A stretch of DNA of 35,178 bases from CAYLQA01 sp964385695 (GCA_964385695.1 CAYLQA010000038.1:1-35178); one strand, 5' to 3'. Counted from the stretch's first letter, positions 8,194 to 17,235 are shown. Notes: a model not told the origin generated them from the letters alone. Program-made: numbers and translations.

Positions 8194-9414
8194 ATGTCCT
8201 TACTGGCTGACAAAAAGATACTGCTTGGGATTACCGGGAGCATTGCCGCCTACAAGGTAGCTGACTGGGTGCGCTCTCTACGGCGTGAAGGCTGTGATGT
8301 AACGGTCGTCATGACCCGTTCTGCAACACAGTTTATCACCCCCCTTACCATGGCTGCCCTTTCGGCAAACAAGGTCCATGTCTCCATGTTTGAGCAAGAG
8401 GGTGCCGAAAACATCCCCCACATTAATCTTGCCCGTGAGTGCGATATTGTTCTCGTTGCCCCGGCTACGGCGCAAACCATCGGTCGCTTGGCCCATGGTT
8501 TAGCAGATGACCTTCTTTCCACGGTTGTCCTTGCCGCGGCGCAAAAACCAGTCCTGATATGTCCGGCCATGAACAGTAAAATGTTCGAGCATCCGGCAAC
8601 GCAAGCCAACATCAAAACAATTCAGTCATATGGCTACCGCATAATTGAGCCTGGCTGCGGGGAAATGGCCTGCGGAGAATCAGGCCCTGGCCGGCTTGTC
8701 GAGTGGGAATCAGTGCGTCAGGCGATTCTTGCCACCTCAGTACCACAGGACCTAAAGGATAAAAGCATTCTGGTGACGGCAGGACCGACCCGTGAGGCCT
8801 TTGATCCGGCCCGATTTATCAGTAATCGATCATCCGGCAAGATGGGTTATGCGGTTGCGGCTGCTGCTGCCCAAAGGGGAGCCGATGTTACCCTGATTAG
8901 CGGCCCTACGAGTCTGCCTGTGCCGGATGGAATCAAGTTCGAGCGGGTCAACACAGCTCAAGAAATGCTGGAAGCTGTACAGCCACATGCCCAAGAGATG
9001 AACGTAATAGTTAAATCAGCTGCTGTTTCCGATTATCGGCCGGCACAAAGCAGTGACAAAAAGGTAAAAAAAGGCCAGGCCACACTCAACTTAGAGCTTA
9101 CTGCCAATGATGACATTCTCAAGGGATTGGGAGAGCAAAAAAAGGCCGGGGCGATTTCTGCCATGCTGGTCGGTTTTGCTGCTGAAAGTCATGATCATCT
9201 TGCAGAGGGCAGTCGAAAACTGCAGGAAAAAAATCTCGACCTGATCGTTGTCAACGATATTGGCGGAAGCGAAACCGGTTTTGAGGTGGATACCAACCGG
9301 GTAATCATGCTCGATAAGGATGGCACCAGAGAAGACTTACCACTTCTCAGCAAGGAAGAAACCGCACATCGAATCTGGGATAAAATCGACCGCCTTCTTT
9401 CCGGCAAACGTTAA
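8194..9414 (+). CDS. coaBC: Bifunctional phosphopantothenoylcysteine decarboxylase/synthetase
   Basis: A 406-residue coenzyme A biosynthesis enzyme of normal length. The N-terminal CoaC flavoprotein half (about 1-185) has LGITGSIAAYK, the catalytic-His region IPHINLAR, PAMNSKMFEHPA and the active-Cys region GEMACGESGPGRL. The C-terminal CoaB half has TAGPTREAFDPARFISNRSSG, YAVAAAAAQRGADVTLISGP and KSAAVSDYRPA. It converts 4'-phosphopantothenate and cysteine with CTP to 4'-phosphopantetheine in two steps. Its 3' end overlaps the converging gene by 4 nt. Confidence 0.97.
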   Translation: MSLLADKKILLGITGSIAAYKVADWVRSLRREGCDVTVVMTRSATQFITPLTMAALSANKVHVSMFEQEGAENIPHINLARECDIVLVAPATAQTIGRLAHGLADDLLSTVVLAAAQKPVLICPAMNSKMFEHPATQANIKTIQSYGYRIIEPGCGEMACGESGPGRLVEWESVRQAILATSVPQDLKDKSILVTAGPTREAFDPARFISNRSSGKMGYAVAAAAAQRGADVTLISGPTSLPVPDGIKFERVNTAQEMLEAVQPHAQEMNVIVKSAAVSDYRPAQSSDKKVKKGQATLNLELTANDDILKGLGEQKKAGAISAMLVGFAAESHDHLAEGSRKLQEKNLDLIVVNDIGGSETGFEVDTNRVIMLDKDGTREDLPLLSKEETAHRIWDKIDRLLSGKR

Positions 9415-9893
9415 GGCTCATTCTTTTTTTTTGCCTCGATCTTCTCATGCAAGTCAGGATAGAGACGCTTAGAACAATCCGGGCATATTCCATGACTGAA
9501 CTCAGCTTCCGAATGATTGCTGATATATGACTCAATCTGGCTCCAATACCCCCTATCGTCCCGGATTTTTTTACACGAAGAACAGATAGGAAGAAAACCA
9601 CTTAAAAGCTTTACCTGCTCCAAGGCCTTGCGTAACTCAACTATGAGTTTCTCTTTAGCCACTTCCTGCCTTTTCCGTTCTCCCACTTCATCTGTCAGCA
9701 ACCTGTTTGCCTGATCAAGGGCGTCGGTACGCGCTCTGATTTTCTCTTCAAGATGAAAGTGTATATCGAGATATTTCTTTGTGGTGTCTTCGTATTCCTG
9801 CTCTATTAAACGAAGTTCATTGCTGGTATGGCGCAGATCTGTCTCCAACTCAAAAATCCGCTGCTTTAATTGATCGATATTGTCATTGCTCAT
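9411..9893 (-). CDS. Coiled-coil protein with C-terminal CSSCKK Cys-rich signalling motif
   Basis: A 160-residue soluble protein. Residues about 1-100 form a long coiled coil with many Glu, Lys and Arg. Residues 100-145 hold LSGFLPICSSCKKIRDDRGY, then SHGICPDCSKRLYP, giving two CxxC pairs that could bind zinc. From memory this block is often the C-terminal tail of PAS or response-regulator proteins in Desulfobacterota; here it stands without any kinase, receiver or PAS domain. It overlaps the HDOD gene by 4 nt, so the two are translationally coupled. Function unknown; a regulatory adaptor is a guess. Confidence 0.85.
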   Translation of the reverse strand: MSNDNIDQLKQRIFELETDLRHTSNELRLIEQEYEDTTKKYLDIHFHLEEKIRARTDALDQANRLLTDEVGERKRQEVAKEKLIVELRKALEQVKLLSGFLPICSSCKKIRDDRGYWSQIESYISNHSEAEFSHGICPDCSKRLYPDLHEKIEAKKKNEP

Positions 9894-10762
9894 ACTTGCA
9901 GATACCCGGTTTTTTCCATCTTGGCGATCTCCTCTTTCACGAGAGCTACCAAAGAAGACAGAGCATAGGGCTTGAGCCCAAGGTCATCTGCGTACTGCGC
10001 AAAGACATCAACATCAGGCAAGACCATATCCACGTAGCCGAATCCATGCACAAACATCAAGTAGTCGGCAATAAAGATGGTTTTAACAAAACCATTATGA
10101 TCATTTTTGGCCTCGCCCGGGTTATGGTGAAAGCCGATGCCATCGGCCAACTCGGCAGGAAAATTCCAATTCTCTGCCAGTTTTTTCCCGACCATACAAT
10201 GTTCATAGCCAAAAATTGCTTTTTCAGATTCAACCAAAGAGAGCTGGTTATCTACAGAGTCTGATACGGCCTGGACAAAATTAGAATGCTGTATCTGGTC
10301 CTCGATTATCACGCCAATATCATGAATCAAGCCTGCAGCGTAGACATCTTTGCCCTTTTTCCCAAACTCGCGTCTAAAAATATATTTCGCCAAAAGAGCA
10401 ACTCCTAGGCTATGACGCCAAAGCTTTATACGAGAATACCCACCAAATTCATCACCGCCGGAAAACATATCGCTCATTTTTTGCGTTAGAATGATTTCCT
10501 GAAGCGCATCAAAACCGATCCAGATCAAAGCTTGATCAATATCGCTTATGGTTCGAGGAGAAGCGTAATAAGAAGAGTTTGCCACACGCAGTAATTGTGC
10601 AGAAAGGGGTGGATCTACCAGGATAAGCTCTTTGAGATCCTTGGGGCTGGAGTTAGGGGCATTAATGAGGGCAAGGATACCGCTGACAGTGCCCCTAATT
10701 GAGGCTATCTTAGAAACAGAAACACGATCCAAAAGCTGGGTTAAACTAAGAGGTTTTCCCAT
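9890..10762 (-). CDS. HDOD-domain signalling protein
   Basis: A 290-residue protein. An HDOD domain spans about residues 12-215: LLDRVSVSKIASI, LKELILVDPPLSAQLLRVAN, YYASPRTISDIDQALIWIG, AGLIHDIGVI and GYEHCMVGKKLAENW. HDOD is an HD-related domain usually lacking full phosphodiesterase residues, used in signalling and regulation. A short C-terminal tail follows. First gene of a two-gene operon with the coiled-coil protein. Confidence 0.92.
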   Translation of the reverse strand: MGKPLSLTQLLDRVSVSKIASIRGTVSGILALINAPNSSPKDLKELILVDPPLSAQLLRVANSSYYASPRTISDIDQALIWIGFDALQEIILTQKMSDMFSGGDEFGGYSRIKLWRHSLGVALLAKYIFRREFGKKGKDVYAAGLIHDIGVIIEDQIQHSNFVQAVSDSVDNQLSLVESEKAIFGYEHCMVGKKLAENWNFPAELADGIGFHHNPGEAKNDHNGFVKTIFIADYLMFVHGFGYVDMVLPDVDVFAQYADDLGLKPYALSSLVALVKEEIAKMEKTGYLQV

Positions 10763-10854
10763 ATCCTTAGCCTCTGACCATTTAGGAAATAAGCGGTTAG
10801 CATATTATTAGTATAACCAAAGGCTTAGGGACTGGTGTGAAAAAGATTATTTTT

Positions 10855-11925
10855 TTATAAAATAGGACCTACTATATCTCCTCGACGGACATCATGGTTA
10901 CTACGGCTATTAACAACTGCTGTAGAGGTAGAAGGGGTAAGCCTCAAGATCATTATCTCAGCAGCCATACGATTATCATCGGTTTCAGATCTAACATGCA
11001 ATCGATCTCCAGGGACCAGGCCACTGCTGCTTCCGATATTTAAATAGACAATCCCATCAGGAGGAGTAGCCATGGGTTTTAAGTGATAAGTAGCAATAAT
11101 TTTACCGGAAATAGGTCTTGGTCCCTCAGCGGAAGTCCTTTCAGCAACGACAGGAAGTTCAGGAAGAGGACCTAACACATCTCCCTCTTGCAGCTCTGTA
11201 AATGCTTTTTTGACAATTGCATGCTGCTTATCAAATGACACATCCACCACTTCAATTATTGCAATATCAGCAAGGAGATATCCGGGACTTTCTCCAAAAT
11301 AGTTAAATGATTCAACTTCTCCCACATTCCTATAAACACCAAATTGTTGCCCAACAGTTGCGCCTGGTGCCTGTATTTCAACTTTTGCATTTGATGCTGC
11401 GTGATGCCAACCTTGGGCATTTTGCAGTACTTTACCCATGTTAGGTATATCTTTTGTAACTATTCCAATACCACTGTCGTAAACCTTTGCATCAAGGGCT
11501 AATTTCTTTTCCTTTCGATCTTCATAAACGTCAACCAATGTCTTCCGAACAACTTTTAATCCTAATGGTACCGATGGTGCCTCAACAACAGGTTGAGGAG
11601 TTGCAACTGGTTCTGGCGGTGGTGTAGGTTTGGCAAGCATATCACCGGCAGAAACAGGAGGTGTTTCCGTATCAGGTTTATCGCCTGCTGCGGGAATTTT
11701 AACAACCTGTCCAGGGGCTATCTCATGAGGATTATCAATCTCGGGGTTAATTTTCCAGATTTTGGGCCACAACAGAGGGTCTTTCAGGTACCCTTCGCTC
11801 AGGTCCCAAAGGGTGTCACCTTTTTCAATCTTGTGGCTTGTTGTATCTTCTGCCAGAACGACCTGACTTGGGCCATAACTCAAGGCACAAAAGCTTAAAA
11901 CGGCAGCGGCAACAACCTTCTTCAT
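10855..11925 (-). CDS. Exported LysM-domain protein
   Basis: A 356-residue envelope protein. Residues 1-25 are a Sec signal peptide ending VLAED. One LysM peptidoglycan-binding domain covers about residues 30-76 (HKIEKGDTLWDLSEGYLKDP ... HEIAPGQVVKIP). A Pro/Thr/Val linker (about 77-120) leads to a beta-rich C-terminal domain containing VYLNIGSSSGLVPGDRL and RRGDIVGP, a pattern common in LysM proteins of this group. Start supported by GAGGAG 6 nt upstream. It probably binds the cell wall; no enzyme domain is seen. The 285-bp spacer beyond its start (11926-12210) is AT-rich and holds no clear gene. Confidence 0.9.
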   Translation of the reverse strand: MKKVVAAAVLSFCALSYGPSQVVLAEDTTSHKIEKGDTLWDLSEGYLKDPLLWPKIWKINPEIDNPHEIAPGQVVKIPAAGDKPDTETPPVSAGDMLAKPTPPPEPVATPQPVVEAPSVPLGLKVVRKTLVDVYEDRKEKKLALDAKVYDSGIGIVTKDIPNMGKVLQNAQGWHHAASNAKVEIQAPGATVGQQFGVYRNVGEVESFNYFGESPGYLLADIAIIEVVDVSFDKQHAIVKKAFTELQEGDVLGPLPELPVVAERTSAEGPRPISGKIIATYHLKPMATPPDGIVYLNIGSSSGLVPGDRLHVRSETDDNRMAAEIMILRLTPSTSTAVVNSRSNHDVRRGDIVGPIL

Positions 11926-12210
11926 AGCCTGCTCCTCTGTTGTTTATTCATCCAACAAATAATTGTTTTTTTGTTACATCAAACAAACATATACAAAAAA
12001 TACGCTATTTTGCAAAAAAAAGTCAATAATTTCATTGTAATAAATGTATCTTTGCCAATATTTGCAGGACATTCTCATTAACCAGTCCGTTTCTCTAAAA
12101 TTCTATTTTAGTATTCACGAATTCAGGAATTATGAAATTGTTCTGCAACAAAAATGGAGCACAGCGGCGTGATTTGATCACACAGCGAACAACCGCAACC
12201 AAATCGCTTA

Positions 12211-14706
12211 TCAACTGTTTTGCGGGGTAAAAAAACGTAGACGCAGGGCATTGGTTACCACAGAAACAGAACTCATGGCCATGGCGCCGCCAGCTATCAT
12301 CGGGTTGAGTGTCGGCCCGCCAAAAATGAACAGCAAACCTGCTGCAACGGGTATGCCGGTTACATTATAGGCAAAGGCCCAGAAAAGATTCTGTTTGATA
12401 TTACGCATGGTTGCCTTGCTTAATTCTATCGCGCTCAAAAGCGTTTGCAGATTGCCCTGCATCAACACCACGTCTCCGGACTCAATGGCCACATCAATCC
12501 CTGTTCCCATTGCAATTCCAAGGTCAGCCCTGGCCAAAGCCGGGGCATCATTTATTCCATCTCCCACCATTGCCACCACATGTCCTTGTTCTTGAAGCGC
12601 AGCAACCTGTTCAGCCTTATTATCCGGCAGGACCTGGGCTACCACATCGCTAATTCCAGCCTGGGCGGCAATGGCCTTGGCTGTTGTTTCATGATCCCCT
12701 GTGAGCATCACAACCTTGAGCCCCATACCAATCAACCTTTGGACAATGCGAGGCGACTCATCCTTGAGTTGATCCGCAATGGCCAACATGGCGCATAACT
12801 TATTATTCAAGGCAAAATAGAGTGCCGTCTTGCCTGCATGGGCCAAATCCGCAGCAATACCATCTGCCTTTTGCTCCAATCCTTGGACATTCTCCAGCAC
12901 CATCAATTCACGATTGCCGAGCAATAATGACTTTCCTTTAACCTTTGCTCGAATACCATGGCCAGGGATCGCTTCAAAGGATTGCGGTTCAAGCAATTGC
13001 AGGTCTCGCTCTTTAGCGGCCTTTACTACGGCCTCTGCAAGAGGGTGCTCAGAAGCACTCTCTGCACTTGCCACCAAGCTCAACAAGGTATTTTCATCAT
13101 CACTGCCACCCAAGGCCACCAAATCGGTCAAAGCTGGTTGCCCGTAAGTTAACGTACCTGTCTTATCAAAAATTACTGCGGATACCTTGTGCCCGGCTTC
13201 AAGGGCCTCACCGCTTTTTACCAAGACCCCAAGTTGTGCTCCTCGGCCCGTGCCAACCATGATGGAAGTCGGCGTTGCAAGTCCCATTGCGCAAGGACAG
13301 GCAATAACCAAGACCGCAATGAATATTCGTAAGGCAAAGGTAAATTCAGCCTGGCCCAGGAAATACCAGGCAAGCCCAGAAAACACAGCAATGGTCATAA
13401 CAATGGGAACAAAATACAGGCTGATGCGATCCGCCAAGTTGGCGATAGGTGCTTTAGATCCTTGTGCATCACGGACCATTTTTACGATCCTGGCAAGCAT
13501 CGTATCCTGGCCGACCTTTTCTGCCTGAAGGTGCAGAACTCCGTTTTTATTCAAGGTTGCACCGACCACTGAATCACCTACCTTCTTAGAAACAGGCATG
13601 CTCTCCCCGGTAAGCATGGACTCATCGATACTGGACGCCCCTTTTATCACTGTGCCGTCAACCGGAATTCGCTCTCCAGGCTTCACCAACAGCACATCAC
13701 CAACCAGGATCTCCTCAACAGGAATCTGTACCTGCTCGTCCCCTTTGAGCAAAGTTGCCTCATCAGGAGCAAGCTCCATAAGTTGTCGGATCGCATCGGA
13801 TGTACGTACTTTTGACCTTGTCTCCATATACTTGCCAAGGGAGACCAAGGCGATCAACACTGCTGCCGATTCAAAATAGAGATCCATGGCCTTTGCCATC
13901 GGATCTATACCAAGCATAATCTCAACAAGGTTCCAACTGCTGTATACAAAGGCTGCGCCCGTACCTACAGCAATAAGAGAGTCCATGTTCGGCGCACCAC
14001 GAAAAAGGCTTGGGAACCCGATCAGATAAAAGCTACGCCCCGACCACATTACAGGTAAGACCAAAAAAAACTGAGTCAGTGCGAAATTAAAGGGACTATG
14101 GTGCGGATGCAGAAAGGTCGGTAAAGGCATACCAACCATTTCGCCCATGGAAATAACGAGCAGCATTGAGGCAAAAAGAAAAGCCGGAATAAGCCTTTTT
14201 TTCATGGCTTGAAGCTTCTTCTCGGTCTCCTGTTGCTGTTTGTCAAACTGAGACTGGCTGCCTCCTTGGGCAACCAAAGCGGTAAAGCCAAGCTTACTTA
14301 TTGCCTGGCGCAGATCGCGTTGATTGATTTGCCCCGGGTCAAAAAGGACAACAGCACTCTCTGCGGCAAGATTCACCTTTATACTCACCACCCCGGCAAG
14401 ATTCGCGATAACCTTTTCGATCCGGGCTGAACATGATGCACAACTCATGCCTTTGATATCAAGGGCAAGGCGCGTTTCCTGCTGAGGTGTTTCCAACTCA
14501 AAGCCGAGGCCCTTCACTTTTTGCGCAATTTCATCAAGAGTGGTAACGTTTTGATCCCAGCTGACATCCATACGTTCTGCTGCCAGGTTCACAGCTACCT
14601 TCTCAATACCGTCGAGCATGGAAAGAACCTTTTCGATCCGAGTCGAACACGCGGCACAATGCATTCCTTTGACTTGCACCTGAAGGTGCTTTATCGTTTC
14701 TGACAT
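12211..14706 (-). CDS. copA: Copper-exporting P1B-type ATPase CopA
   Basis: An 831-residue inner-membrane Cu(I) pump. Two N-terminal heavy-metal-associated domains carry GMHCAACSTR and GMSCASCSARIEK. The eight-helix P1B core follows, with the metal-binding CPC in VIACPCAMGLATP, the phosphorylated Asp in VIFDKTGTLT, the HP motif in SEHPLAEA, GDHETTAKAIA and the hinge GDGINDAPALA. The C-terminal helix has the conserved FAYNVTGIPVAAG and MAMSSVSVVTNALRL. Divergent from copZ across a 116-bp region with a palindrome at 14736. No regulator gene is in view. Confidence 0.97.
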   Translation of the reverse strand: MSETIKHLQVQVKGMHCAACSTRIEKVLSMLDGIEKVAVNLAAERMDVSWDQNVTTLDEIAQKVKGLGFELETPQQETRLALDIKGMSCASCSARIEKVIANLAGVVSIKVNLAAESAVVLFDPGQINQRDLRQAISKLGFTALVAQGGSQSQFDKQQQETEKKLQAMKKRLIPAFLFASMLLVISMGEMVGMPLPTFLHPHHSPFNFALTQFFLVLPVMWSGRSFYLIGFPSLFRGAPNMDSLIAVGTGAAFVYSSWNLVEIMLGIDPMAKAMDLYFESAAVLIALVSLGKYMETRSKVRTSDAIRQLMELAPDEATLLKGDEQVQIPVEEILVGDVLLVKPGERIPVDGTVIKGASSIDESMLTGESMPVSKKVGDSVVGATLNKNGVLHLQAEKVGQDTMLARIVKMVRDAQGSKAPIANLADRISLYFVPIVMTIAVFSGLAWYFLGQAEFTFALRIFIAVLVIACPCAMGLATPTSIMVGTGRGAQLGVLVKSGEALEAGHKVSAVIFDKTGTLTYGQPALTDLVALGGSDDENTLLSLVASAESASEHPLAEAVVKAAKERDLQLLEPQSFEAIPGHGIRAKVKGKSLLLGNRELMVLENVQGLEQKADGIAADLAHAGKTALYFALNNKLCAMLAIADQLKDESPRIVQRLIGMGLKVVMLTGDHETTAKAIAAQAGISDVVAQVLPDNKAEQVAALQEQGHVVAMVGDGINDAPALARADLGIAMGTGIDVAIESGDVVLMQGNLQTLLSAIELSKATMRNIKQNLFWAFAYNVTGIPVAAGLLFIFGGPTLNPMIAGGAMAMSSVSVVTNALRLRFFTPQNS

Positions 14707-14735
14707 GAAGTTGTCCTAATGTATTTTTTTAATGC

Positions 14736-14746
14736 GACAATTTGTC
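14736..14746. promoter_or_regulatory. Palindrome GACAA-T-TTGTC between divergent copA and copZ
   Basis: A perfect 11-bp dyad sits in the 116-bp copA-copZ intergenic region, next to a TATAAT-like element (14752-14757 area) usable by either direction. It could be an operator for a copper-responsive repressor or activator. The dyad is seen; its role is inferred. Confidence 0.4.
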
Positions 14747-14822
14747 CCATATTATAATTTTAGCTGAGAATTGAAACAGCAAACTCAAACTTATTGTAAC
14801 CATACTTGGAGGAAAGTGAACC

Positions 14823-15020
14823 ATGCCGACAATTAAAATTAAGGGAATGAGCTGCGGCCATTGCGTAGCCTCTGTCACCAACGCCTTAGAGGCAGTTGAT
14901 GGTGTGAGCAATGTCAGTGTTACCCTGGAAACTGGTGAGGCAAGCTATACCGAAGAAAGACCGGTAGACACAGAAACACTCAAACAGGCCATAGCCGGAA
15001 TCGGCTTTGAGGTTGTGTAG
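14823..15020 (+). CDS. copZ: Heavy-metal-associated copper chaperone CopZ-like
   Basis: A 65-residue single HMA domain. The metal site is GMSCGHCVASV (MxCxxC). VDGVSNVSVTLETGEASY and the C-terminal AIAGIGFEVV complete the ferredoxin-like fold. It should carry Cu(I) in the cytoplasm to the HMA domains of the divergent CopA. Ribosome site GGAGG lies about 10 nt upstream. Confidence 0.93.
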   Translation: MPTIKIKGMSCGHCVASVTNALEAVDGVSNVSVTLETGEASYTEERPVDTETLKQAIAGIGFEVV

Positions 15021-15040
15021 TAAAAAGATCGAACGATGAT

Positions 15041-15075
15041 AGCCCAGGCAGTCTTATTTCACTCCTGTCTGGGCT
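15041..15075. terminator. Hairpin between converging copZ and SYLF genes
   Basis: AGCCCAGGCAG pairs with CTGTCTGGGCT over 11 bp (one G-U) with a 13-nt loop. It lies 20 bp after the copZ stop and overlaps the 3' end of the converging SYLF gene, so it may end both transcripts. There is no strong T-run. Confidence 0.55.
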
Positions 15076-15767
15076 TGTTCTGGGGGCGGAACAGAGTTGA
15101 GCCCCTGTTGAAATTTTTCAAGAAAGGTGAGCACGGCCTGGGGCGGCTTTTTTCCGCTTGCCGGAACATCCTCGGCGACCACGCCATATAAAGATTCCGT
15201 ACCACTACGATCCGCTTGCAGCACGGCACCCTCTAAAGCAATACCGATAAATACCCCTTTGTTCCGAGAATAAGAATAGACCTCTGAATCAAATTGCAGA
15301 TCCGTGGCTGCGGTAACCTGTCTGCCAAAAGGGCCGGCTGCGACCGAAAGGTCAGCCCCCAGAGTCACTTTGCCATTTTTTATGGCAGTCATGCCTTTGC
15401 GTTTTTTGAAGACCAGTATCACATCGGTTGCCTGCAATCCCATCTGCCATCCCATGCTGCCGCCCAGGATATTCACAAAAAAAGGCAGCCCCCATCTTCC
15501 CTGCTCATCTTTACCGATCATGATGCCCCGACCATGTCTGGCAGCGAGCATAAAACCAATCTTGATGGTGCCCGGGATAATTGCAATCGCCTCGGCCTGC
15601 CTGAGTAAAGAGGCAGGGATCGTTTCCTCGGGAATGGAAAAAAATGATTCAAAAACCTGGGTCGCCTCCCGAACCTTTTCTATTTCAGCTGTGTGTGCCG
15701 AAACCTGAACAGGGAGAAACCAGCATAAAATTAATACAATCAATTTCAAAACGATAGGTTGTCTCAA
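15054..15767 (-). CDS. Exported SYLF (Ysc84/DUF500) lipid-binding-type protein
   Basis: About 237 residues. I chose a TTG start at 15767 because GAGGAAAGGAAC precedes it and the protein then begins with a proper signal peptide (LRQPIVLKLIVLILCWFLPV then QVSA). An earlier in-frame start would overlap the upstream gene and bury the signal. Family motifs are AEAIAIIPGTIKIGF, RHGRGIMIGKDEQGRWGLP, GGSMGWQMGLQATDVILVF, LGADLSVAAGPFGR and YSYSRNKGVFIGIALEG. SYLF proteins bind phosphoinositides in eukaryotes; the bacterial role is unclear. It follows the DUF493 gene closely, and its ribosome site overlaps that stop. Confidence 0.9.
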   Translation of the reverse strand: MRQPIVLKLIVLILCWFLPVQVSAHTAEIEKVREATQVFESFFSIPEETIPASLLRQAEAIAIIPGTIKIGFMLAARHGRGIMIGKDEQGRWGLPFFVNILGGSMGWQMGLQATDVILVFKKRKGMTAIKNGKVTLGADLSVAAGPFGRQVTAATDLQFDSEVYSYSRNKGVFIGIALEGAVLQADRSGTESLYGVVAEDVPASGKKPPQAVLTFLEKFQQGLNSVPPPEQAQTGVK

Positions 15768-15777
15768 GTTCCTTTCC

Positions 15778-16044
15778 TCAAAGCACCATTTTAACGGCAG
15801 CATGGCTCCTAAACGCCTCATAATTTTTTACCCTGTCCGCTTCATCATGTACAACAAGCTCAACATTAAAACTATGATATTTGCCTTTACTGCTCGAGCT
15901 TGAATGGCTCACCAGACATTCTCTATCCTGAACAATTTCACGAATTGCGTCCTGAACCGCCTCAGCATCCTGGCCGATAACTTTGTACTGCCATTTACAA
16001 GGGTATTCGAGTTCCAATTTTTGTTTACATTTATTGATAAGCAC
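15778..16044 (-). CDS. DUF493 (YbeD-like) family protein
   Basis: An 88-residue protein with the DUF493 ferredoxin-like ACT-type fold pattern (YPCKWQYKVIGQDAEAVQDA, then SSSSSKGKYHSFNVELVV). Start is GTG at 16044 with AGGAGGA upstream. Function of the family is not established. It is the first gene of a pair with the SYLF protein. Confidence 0.85.
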   Translation of the reverse strand: MLINKCKQKLELEYPCKWQYKVIGQDAEAVQDAIREIVQDRECLVSHSSSSSKGKYHSFNVELVVHDEADRVKNYEAFRSHAAVKMVL

Positions 16045-16161
16045 CCTCTCTCCTCCTTAACGACACGGAAAACAAAAGCATAAAAAAAATTCTCAGCAAT
16101 GTTGGGACGTTACAAACAACAACGCAATTAACACACTGAAATAACAAATAAAACACACCGC

Positions 16162-16189
16162 TTGACTTACTATTAAATCTGATTATGTT
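16162..16189 (+). promoter_or_regulatory. Possible sigma-70 promoter upstream of the 51-residue ORF
   Basis: TTGACT (16162-16167), a 16-bp spacer and TATGTT (16184-16189) lie in the AT-rich 293-bp spacer 16045-16337. It would leave a leader of about 140 nt before the small ORF, including an imperfect TTTTGT/ACAAAA dyad near 16236-16262. Confidence 0.35.
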
Positions 16190-16337
16190 AAAAAAATAAG
16201 TAAGTAAAAGTACCCAACTAGAAATAATAAATTAATCACCTTTTGTCGGGTTGCGCACAAAATTTTAACATTTTTTAGTTAAACAAACTCGCACTACGTA
16301 TGTGACGCACCCAAACTTAAAGTAAGGAAGACAATTT

Positions 16338-16493
16338 ATGGATAAAAGAAAAGTGACAAACACTATAATTATCCGCTCCGGCAAAGGAATCCGTGAAATT
16401 CCTCGCCCCAAGGTCAACGAAAGAACTTCACAGTTTTCCATCAAATCAGCAAAACAAAACTCAGCGCAAGACTCAACAAAGCTGAAAAGCTGA
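16338..16493 (+). CDS. Small basic 51-residue protein of unknown function
   Basis: ATG 16338 is preceded by AAGGAAG with 7-nt spacing, a strong ribosome site. The 51 residues run MDKRKVTNTIIIRSGKGIRE ... to LKS and are rich in Lys, Arg and Ser, with no membrane segment or signal. A 97-residue frame on the opposite strand here has no ribosome support. I do not recognise a family. The clear ribosome site is the main argument that it is real. Confidence 0.5.
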   Translation: MDKRKVTNTIIIRSGKGIREIPRPKVNERTSQFSIKSAKQNSAQDSTKLKS

Positions 16494-16578
16494 CCCCGCC
16501 TCCCCCTTTGAATAAGTATTTGTTGAAAAGCATTGCCGATTCCCACCGTAATAAACAAATAACTTTATAAACAGGGGC

Positions 16579-17235
16579 CTAATTCAGCATCACAGTTTCA
16601 ACTTTTACCCTGGCAGTGCCCTTTTTATAAAAACCCAATTTTTTTGCCGCCCCGGCACTCAGGTCAATAACACGTCCTCTGACAAAAGGGCCGCGATCAT
16701 TCACCCGCAACAGTATCGAACGACCATTATCAAGGTTTGTGACTTTCACATTGGTCGGCAAAGGCAAAAGTTTATGTGCTGCGGAGGGCTTATTGGGATC
16801 GAACGCCTCGCCATTGGCAGTCATATGCCCGCCTGGCAAACGAAATGTTTCATTCCCATACCAGGAGGCAACTCCCTTCTCACGGTAAGATAGGGACTCT
16901 TTAACCGACATCGGCTTATACCGTTTCCCCTTCACCGTGTAAGGTGAATTCTTAACCTTTCCCTGCTTGATCGCTTCCTTAGGCGGCAGACCGTCTATCG
17001 TCTCAATATCACGCGTCATGGGCCAGTCTAACGGCGCCATAATAACCTCAAAGGTAAACTCGCCGAGCTTATATGCCAGCTTTGCCGTGGTGGAGCCGAC
17101 TTTGTAGGCAAGCTTGGCTCCATTATAGGTGGTTTTGATAGTGCCCTTGGTTACATCATAAGTGGTTGATACGGCAGAGCAGGAAATGACAAAGAAAAAC
17201 AACAGAACAAATAGTAGAAACGGTATATTTCTCAT
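16579..17235 (-). CDS. rlpA: RlpA-like lipoprotein (double-psi beta-barrel)
   Basis: A 218-residue lipoprotein. The signal peptide MRNIPFLLFVLLFFFVISCS has a usable lipobox (VISC). The C-terminal RlpA domain (about residues 122-215) shows GVASWYGNETFRLPGGHMTA, GEAFDPNKPSAAHKLLPLPT, VTNLDNGRSILLRVNDRGPF and GRVIDLSAGAAKKLGF. RlpA proteins are septal lytic transglycosylases cutting naked glycan strands, although activity is not universal. No SPOR domain follows. The middle (30-110) is specific to this lineage. Confidence 0.93.
   Translation of the reverse strand: MRNIPFLLFVLLFFFVISCSAVSTTYDVTKGTIKTTYNGAKLAYKVGSTTAKLAYKLGEFTFEVIMAPLDWPMTRDIETIDGLPPKEAIKQGKVKNSPYTVKGKRYKPMSVKESLSYREKGVASWYGNETFRLPGGHMTANGEAFDPNKPSAAHKLLPLPTNVKVTNLDNGRSILLRVNDRGPFVRGRVIDLSAGAAKKLGFYKKGTARVKVETVMLN

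Noticed and set aside
12131..12229. 32-codon plus-strand ORF next to the copA 3' end
   Set aside because: No ribosome site and overlaps the copA end; likely chance.
16265..16558. 97-residue minus-strand frame opposite the small ORF
   Set aside because: No ribosome site and no family resemblance; the plus-strand ORF has strong initiation signals.
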